This document shows positions 22,934 through 26,879 of a DNA stretch of 26,879 nucleotides, one piece after another; positions within the stretch are counted from its first letter, which is position 1; every line of letters begins with the position of its first letter. Source of the DNA: Methanosarcinales archaeon (GTDB lineage: Archaea > Nanobdellota > Nanobdellia > Woesearchaeales > CG1-02-33-12); contig JAFCBX010000004.1 in the NCBI GenBank assembly GCA_017610505.1, forward strand, positions 1 to 26,879, read 5' to 3'. The position numbers were made by a program, and so were the translations under genes. Under the pieces are notes generated by a model, which was not told where the DNA came from, ran no database searches, and saw only the letters and a list, made by a program, of their open reading frames with translations.

Positions 22934-24952
22934 TTATAATTTGCTTATGAAATTTCTTTTTGGCTCAAATATATCCCCTGAGCGTTTAAGCCTTTCTATA
23001 ATCTCTTCAACCTCGCTTTCCTCAATGCTTTTTTCAGATGCACTTCTGAGGATATCATCCAATGGAATTGTCTTGCCAAGGCTGCTCTCAAGCTCATTTA
23101 TTATCTCTCTGACCTGAACAATCCTGCTTCTCTGGCTTGCAGGTATTCCAGTGGAGATCCTGTCAATATCTATTTTTCCTGTTTCATAATCAAATCCAAC
23201 TTTCATAAGACAGTACTTTAATACTCTTATGGCGCGCTTTGCATCAGCTTTTGTAACTCTTTTTGAAAATCTCACTCTGGCAGAACCCTCTGCAAGCCTT
23301 ACCAAAGCTTCTAATTGTCTTGCTGATATAGGTATTGGTTGTATCCCCCCTTCATCTGTTCCCATATTTCTTAAATCAACATAAAATCTCTTGATTTCAT
23401 CCATTGCCCCCTCTGTTAGTTTTGGGAAAATATTCTGCTTTGCATATGCAACATATTTTTTAAGCAATGAACTGGGGATATCAGGATCTTTAATATCTAT
23501 ATTCTGCTGAAGATTAAGAACATGGCTTGCAATCTTTTCATCCATCTCCCTATTTGGAAGGTCCCTTACCGGAAAGATTAAGTCAAACCTGTTTATTAAT
23601 GCAGGCGGCAAGTTGATTTGCTGTGCTATTGGCTGATAAGGGTCAAATCTTCCAAGCTTTGGGTTAGCAGCTGCAAGAACAGTTGTTTCTGCTCTTAATG
23701 TAGCCTGTATGTTTGCCTTGCTTATGCTGATTTTTTGCTGCGATAACGCCTCATGCAATGCAGACGTGTCCTCTGTGCTCATCTTGTCAAGCTCATCTAT
23801 CATGCAATAGCCGCCATTTGCCAGTACCATTGCCCCTGCCTCTAATGCCCATCCTTTTAAGAACTCATCTCTTACAACGGCAGCTGTAAGCCCTGCACCG
23901 CTTGCGCCCCTGCCAGCAACATACCTTGCCTTTGGGGCAGCATGTGACATAAAAATAAGTAAAGTGCTTTTTGCAGCCCCTGGATCTCCCACTAATAATA
24001 CATGCATGTCACCCCTTGTGATTGTGCCATCTTTTCTTTCTTTCTTGACACCACCCATTAACTGCAATACTAATGCCTCTTTTATATCATTATGGCCATA
24101 TATTGAAGGTGCTATACTTCTTGTTAGTTTTTCATAAACTTTTGGATCATTTGCCAGGTTATTGATTTCTTTCTCATCCTCTTCACTTATATCAATTGTT
24201 TCAAATGTTTCTTCAATTGGCTCTATATAGTTTGTTTCAATAACAATATCAAACCTTGTTGATGTACCCCCTTCTCTTAAAGGAATGGGAATTTCTTTTA
24301 ATATTCCTGTAATTAAGATTTTGCTTCCAGGGGTTGTCTTTTTTTCCATTATTGGCTCAACTAAATCTTCTCTTAGAAAAACAGAAATTCTCTTTGGCTG
24401 TTCGCCGCCATCCAGTGATTCTGGTGCTTCCTCAACAACTAACCTTTGTGAATCAACAAGCTCTTTGCTTAAAAGGCGGAATTTGCCTTTTCTTCCACAA
24501 GAGCATCTTGTTGGCTCCCTGAATTTTTGGCCCAATTGCAAGATAGATATGGTATTCCCACAGCTAGGACATTCAAACTTTGCAGAGATTGTTTGTGGCC
24601 TTACATCAGATGATTGCCTTACAATTCCTTTTAAGACAAGAAGCCTGTTTATATGATTAGCTCTTATATGCCTTATTGCAATCTGCTGGTCTTCTGGAAT
24701 ATTTGTTAACCTTATCCTGAAGCGTTTTACTGGCCTTGGCAACTCAAACTGCTCAACAGCTATTTCAGCTGCTTTTATTGTCTCTTCAGGCTGCTCTAAA
24801 ATCTCTTCTGCAAGTTCTGGATCAAATCTTGATAATTCCTGAAAATCAATTACAAAAAAGTTTTTGCCTTTTCTTACTGTTTCCAACAGATTATTATGAT
24901 AGTTTTTTTCAAGAAACTCATAAAATCTTTTTATTTGTTCAGCAGCATCCAT
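22934..24952 (-). CDS. mcm: MCM replicative helicase
   Basis: Hexameric 3'-5' helicase of the archaeal replisome. 672 aa, normal length, no intein. N-terminal domain with zinc site Cys128, Cys131, Cys150 and Cys152 (the last pair CxC) and OB fold. AAA+ core: Walker A GDPGAAKST (322-330), Walker B MIDELDK (384-390), sensor 1 Asn430 in AAANPK, arginine finger Arg455 in LINRFDL. C-terminal winged helix (about 600-672). A TATA-like element at 24987-24998 and the G-rich stretch GGGGGTT (24961-24967, minus) precede the ATG. It heads an operon with rpa. Two ORB-like elements lie 100-200 bp upstream. Confidence 0.97.
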   Translation of the reverse strand: MDAAEQIKRFYEFLEKNYHNNLLETVRKGKNFFVIDFQELSRFDPELAEEILEQPEETIKAAEIAVEQFELPRPVKRFRIRLTNIPEDQQIAIRHIRANHINRLLVLKGIVRQSSDVRPQTISAKFECPSCGNTISILQLGQKFREPTRCSCGRKGKFRLLSKELVDSQRLVVEEAPESLDGGEQPKRISVFLREDLVEPIMEKKTTPGSKILITGILKEIPIPLREGGTSTRFDIVIETNYIEPIEETFETIDISEEDEKEINNLANDPKVYEKLTRSIAPSIYGHNDIKEALVLQLMGGVKKERKDGTITRGDMHVLLVGDPGAAKSTLLIFMSHAAPKARYVAGRGASGAGLTAAVVRDEFLKGWALEAGAMVLANGGYCMIDELDKMSTEDTSALHEALSQQKISISKANIQATLRAETTVLAAANPKLGRFDPYQPIAQQINLPPALINRFDLIFPVRDLPNREMDEKIASHVLNLQQNIDIKDPDIPSSLLKKYVAYAKQNIFPKLTEGAMDEIKRFYVDLRNMGTDEGGIQPIPISARQLEALVRLAEGSARVRFSKRVTKADAKRAIRVLKYCLMKVGFDYETGKIDIDRISTGIPASQRSRIVQVREIINELESSLGKTIPLDDILRSASEKSIEESEVEEIIERLKRSGDIFEPKRNFISKL

Positions 24953-25048
24953 TAATTAATAACCCCCAATACCTACAAATAAGGATTATTTATAAATTCT
25001 TTTATTATATAACGTAAATTTATCGAAATATATGTTAAAAATATGATG

Positions 25049-25069
25049 CCCCCCCGTTTTCATATGGAG
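25049..25069 (-). promoter_or_regulatory. ORB-like element A (mcm side)
   Basis: Minus strand reads CTCCATATGAAAACGGGGGG plus one G. It shares TCCATAnGAAA and the G-tract with element C near orc1. Confidence 0.7.
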
Positions 25070-25130
25070 TTAGGTGCTTATAAAGTTTCTAGTTCCTGAT
25101 TTCTTAACTTAATAATTTAATACCCAAAGA

Positions 25131-25152
25131 CACCCCCTTGTTTCCTTTGGAG
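25131..25152 (-). promoter_or_regulatory. ORB-like element B (mcm side)
   Basis: Minus strand reads CTCCAAAGGAAACAAGGGGG followed by TG. Of the four copies this is the closest to the published archaeal ORB pattern (TTCCAnnGGAAAC, then G-string). Confidence 0.75.
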
Positions 25153-25302
25153 ATTTTTTATATTAACATAGATAATTCCATACTAATTTATGTTTCTCAC
25201 CTTGTATTTTTAGAGGAGAAAACATACTTTTTTTGGTTTAATAGTCTGATTTATATATGGATTTTCATGAGAAATATGAAATAAATATTTTTATATGAAA
25301 AG

Positions 25303-26040
25303 CTATTTTTTCTTCATACTTTCAAATGCCCTGAGTATTTCCAGTGGAATTGCAAATATCACTGTATTGCTTTTGTCAGAGCTAAGGTCATTTAGGCTTT
25401 GTAGTGTTCTTAAGTGCAGTGCACCAGGTCCTGTTGCAAGCGTCTTTGCTGCTTTTGCCATATTGTTTGCTGCAATAACCTCTCCGCTAGCTTTTATTAT
25501 TACTGCTCTTTTTTCTCTTTCTGCCTCTGCTTCTTTTCCAATAACCCTTTTTAAGTCCTCTGGCAATTCTACATGTTTGAGCTCAACTGATTCAACCTTT
25601 ATTCCCCATGGGTCTGTTGCCTTATCCACAATAAGCCTTATTTTTGATGAAACAGCATCCCTTTTGCCTAGTAATTCATCTAAACTTACTTCTCCAACAA
25701 CATCCCTCATCGTTGTCTGGGCAAGCTGGGAAACAGCATATCCATAGTGCTCAACCTGAATTATTGCTTTCTCAACTTCTAATACCTTAAAATACAAAAC
25801 AGCGTTTACTTTTATAGAAACATTGTCCTTTGTTATTGCATCCTGATCAGGGACATCAATAACTTTGGTTCTTATATCTACTTTCTGCCATGTCTGCAAT
25901 ATTGGGATCACAAACCTTAAGCCAGGATTTATTATTCCAGAAAACTTCCCTAATGTAAATCTTACTCCCCTTTCATACTCCTGAACTATCTTTAGTCCAG
26001 ATGCAATAAAAACTACAACTAAAATATATATCCATAACAT
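25303..26040 (-). CDS. Stomatin-like SPFH/Band 7 membrane protein
   Basis: 245 aa. One N-terminal membrane helix (about 1-16, WIYILVVVFIASG), then an SPFH domain (VQEYERGVRFTLGKF, then GLRFVIPIL, DVPDQDAITKDNVSI), a coiled-coil region rich in Glu/Ala/Lys (about 170-205) and a C-terminal strand for oligomerisation. Stomatins form membrane scaffolds and are often paired with an NfeD protein or membrane protease; neither is adjacent here. The ATG at 26040 is chosen over a GTG three codons upstream because that GTG is part of the Shine-Dalgarno GGGGTGA. Confidence 0.92.
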   Translation of the reverse strand: MLWIYILVVVFIASGLKIVQEYERGVRFTLGKFSGIINPGLRFVIPILQTWQKVDIRTKVIDVPDQDAITKDNVSIKVNAVLYFKVLEVEKAIIQVEHYGYAVSQLAQTTMRDVVGEVSLDELLGKRDAVSSKIRLIVDKATDPWGIKVESVELKHVELPEDLKRVIGKEAEAEREKRAVIIKASGEVIAANNMAKAAKTLATGPGALHLRTLQSLNDLSSDKSNTVIFAIPLEILRAFESMKKK

Positions 26041-26150
26041 ATAACTCACCCCATAATTTTATTAATTGCTTATGTTAATAAATCTTTTGGAAATGTGACT
26101 TCCCCAACTTTTAGTTAATTTTAAAAAGATGTTTCACTCAAAGCTATTAA

Positions 26151-26160
26151 AATAGGAGGT
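26151..26160 (+). promoter_or_regulatory. Strong ribosome binding site
   Basis: AATAGGAGGT ends 4 nt before the ATG at 26165, a near-perfect Shine-Dalgarno. Confidence 0.65.
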
Positions 26161-26164
26161 AAAA

Positions 26165-26389
26165 ATGAAGTTTAAAGATGAAGTTAAGAAAATGGACTCT
26201 TGGGATGTTGTTTTGAGTAAGTTAGCTTCTGCAGCTTTTATTTTATTTTTAATAACTATCTGGCCAACTGCAATGAATTTGGTGAAATCTGTAAATCCAT
26301 GGATTTTTTTGATAGCATTGATAATCTTTACTGCAAGACCATTTTATAGAGTTTATTTTTCAACAATTTTGTTAGGCAAATTTGTGTAG
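26165..26389 (+). CDS. Small two-helix membrane protein, 74 aa
   Basis: Charged N-terminus (MKFKDEVKKMDSWD), then two membrane helices, about 22-39 (AAFILFLITIWPTAMNLV) and 44-58 (NPWIFLIALIIFTA), and a short basic-aromatic tail. Family not recognised. The strong Shine-Dalgarno makes it very likely to be expressed. Divergent from the stomatin-like gene, to which it may be related by function. Confidence 0.75.
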   Translation: MKFKDEVKKMDSWDVVLSKLASAAFILFLITIWPTAMNLVKSVNPWIFLIALIIFTARPFYRVYFSTILLGKFV

Positions 26390-26727
26390 CAATCTTGTTT
26401 TCATTTGATTCTTGAATATAAAGATGATAGTTTAGATACATGACCAAACACGGGCTATAAAGAATGCAATTTTTCAGAAGCCTAATAAAGAGATAGCTAA
26501 TTTATTCTAACGGTGCACTTTTTCAATTGTAATTAACATCACGATCTCTATTAAACTCTCCTGTTAGGGAAGTAAATTTGAAGTCAGTTCTATCAAAAGA
26601 GCGTAGCGACGCATCATGAATAAGAATCAAAGGGCTGTTTTCCGTTCAAAGCCGAAGGCTATTCAATAAAGTACATCAAGGGCGTTTTGAGAAAGCATTT
26701 AAATACTAGTTTTGTTATTAGGATATT
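26390..26727. other. Gap without a convincing gene; locally higher GC
   Basis: No long frame is open on either strand. The part from about 26560 to 26690 looks richer in G and C than the AT-rich gaps elsewhere, with a small hairpin GCGT-AGCG-ACGC (about 26601-26612). It may hold a structured RNA or a decayed gene. The right end contains the promoter of the next gene. Confidence 0.4.
26696..26707 (+). promoter_or_regulatory. Promoter of the 26728 gene
   Basis: CATTTAAATACT centred 27 nt before the ATG at 26728, preceded by GAAAG as a possible BRE. Predicts a leaderless mRNA. Confidence 0.55.
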
Positions 26728-26879
26728 ATGAAAGCAATCAATACAGGGATGGGTGTTGCTTATGTAAGAGCTACAGGAAATTTATATCCTAAAGAAAAGC
26801 GGCTTTTTGAAGATCCATATTCTGAAAAATTATTGTCACCTCTTTACAAATTTTTTATATTTCTCCAGCATTCACCTAG
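26728..26879 (+). CDS. SAM-dependent methyltransferase-like protein, N-terminal part only
   Basis: Only 50 codons are visible before the window ends; the frame remains open. The start (GMGVAYVRATGNLYPKEKRL, then FEDPYSEKLL) resembles the N-terminus of leucine-carboxyl-methyltransferase-type class I enzymes, where a helix bearing an R-A pair is followed by F.DPYAE.L before the SAM-binding domain. The SAM-binding motifs lie beyond the edge, so the assignment rests on a short stretch. Confidence 0.55.
   Translation, partial: MKAINTGMGVAYVRATGNLYPKEKRLFEDPYSEKLLSPLYKFFIFLQHSP

Larger units (their letters stand above)
24953..25302. other. mcm upstream gap with two direct ORB-like elements
   Basis: 350 bp between mcm and the stomatin-like gene. 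It contains the mcm promoter (TATA-like 24987-24998), two ORB-like elements in the same orientation with starts 82 bp apart, and AT-rich DNA on both sides. It could be a second origin, an extension of the main one, or a site where Orc1/Cdc6 regulates mcm. No gene is seen. Confidence 0.6.

Noticed and set aside
24960..24975. CCCCC before mcm as an ORB half
   Set aside because: No GAAA core at the right distance; it is better read as the Shine-Dalgarno-like G-tract of mcm.
26622..26675. 17-codon frame starting at an ATG near 26620
   Set aside because: Too short, no ribosome binding site or TATA element at the right distance, and no recognisable product.
1..26879. tRNA or rRNA genes, CRISPR arrays, insertion sequences
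   Set aside because: I found no T-loop plus anticodon arrangement, no regularly spaced repeats and no transposase-like protein.

Overview
The window is AT-rich archaeal DNA. It carries archaeal information-processing genes only: a histone, Hjc, TFE, aIF2-beta, FEN1, Orc1/Cdc6, both subunits of the archaea-specific DNA polymerase D, MCM, an archaeal RPA and a tRNA-splicing endonuclease. Small intergenic gaps, many lineage-restricted short proteins and a form-III-RuBisCO-pathway type ribose-1,5-bisphosphate isomerase fit a DPANN archaeon, most likely of the Woesearchaeota/Pacearchaeota kind. That placement is an inference from gene content, not from a phylogenetic marker.

Layout. 1-1894 (minus): a winged-helix/nuclease-like protein, then FEN1 cut by the window start. 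1980-3596: an unknown protein, EndA and another unknown. 3753-5724: RNase Z, a MazG-like hydrolase, a histone and Hjc. 5810-8739: TFE, an R15P isomerase with a small membrane protein upstream, and a two-domain thymidine-kinase-like protein. 8866-11110: a FabD-like malonyltransferase, an unknown and a TrmB-type regulator. 11111-11738: an extremely AT-rich gap with two inverted ORB-like elements, a probable replication origin. 11739-18110: orc1/cdc6, polB (DP1) and polC (DP2) in tandem. 18187-19609: a RelE-like toxin-antitoxin pair, then DUF424 and aIF2-beta. 19705-21627: SpoIIM-like and small membrane proteins, plus two small winged-helix-like genes sharing one promoter. 21662-24952: an mcm-rpa-unknown operon. 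24953-25302: a gap with two more ORB-like elements. 25303-26879: a stomatin-like protein, a small membrane protein, an odd non-coding stretch and the start of a methyltransferase.

How it fits together. Initiator, helicase, polymerase, ssDNA-binding protein, flap nuclease, Holliday-junction resolvase and chromatin protein lie within 27 kb around a probable origin, so this is a replication neighbourhood. The same ORB-like motif occurs four times: twice (inverted) before orc1 and twice (direct) before mcm. Most first genes have a TATA-like element centred about 27 nt before the start codon, implying leaderless mRNAs. Several others have clear Shine-Dalgarno motifs.

Most notable: the four ORB-like elements; a tandem thymidine-kinase fusion whose two halves have lost different catalytic motifs; an RNase Z that lacks the segment carrying the motif III zinc histidine; PIP-box-like peptides at the Orc1 N-terminus and DP2 C-terminus; a bacterial-looking FabD; and a small gene apparently broken by a one-base change in a homopolymer.
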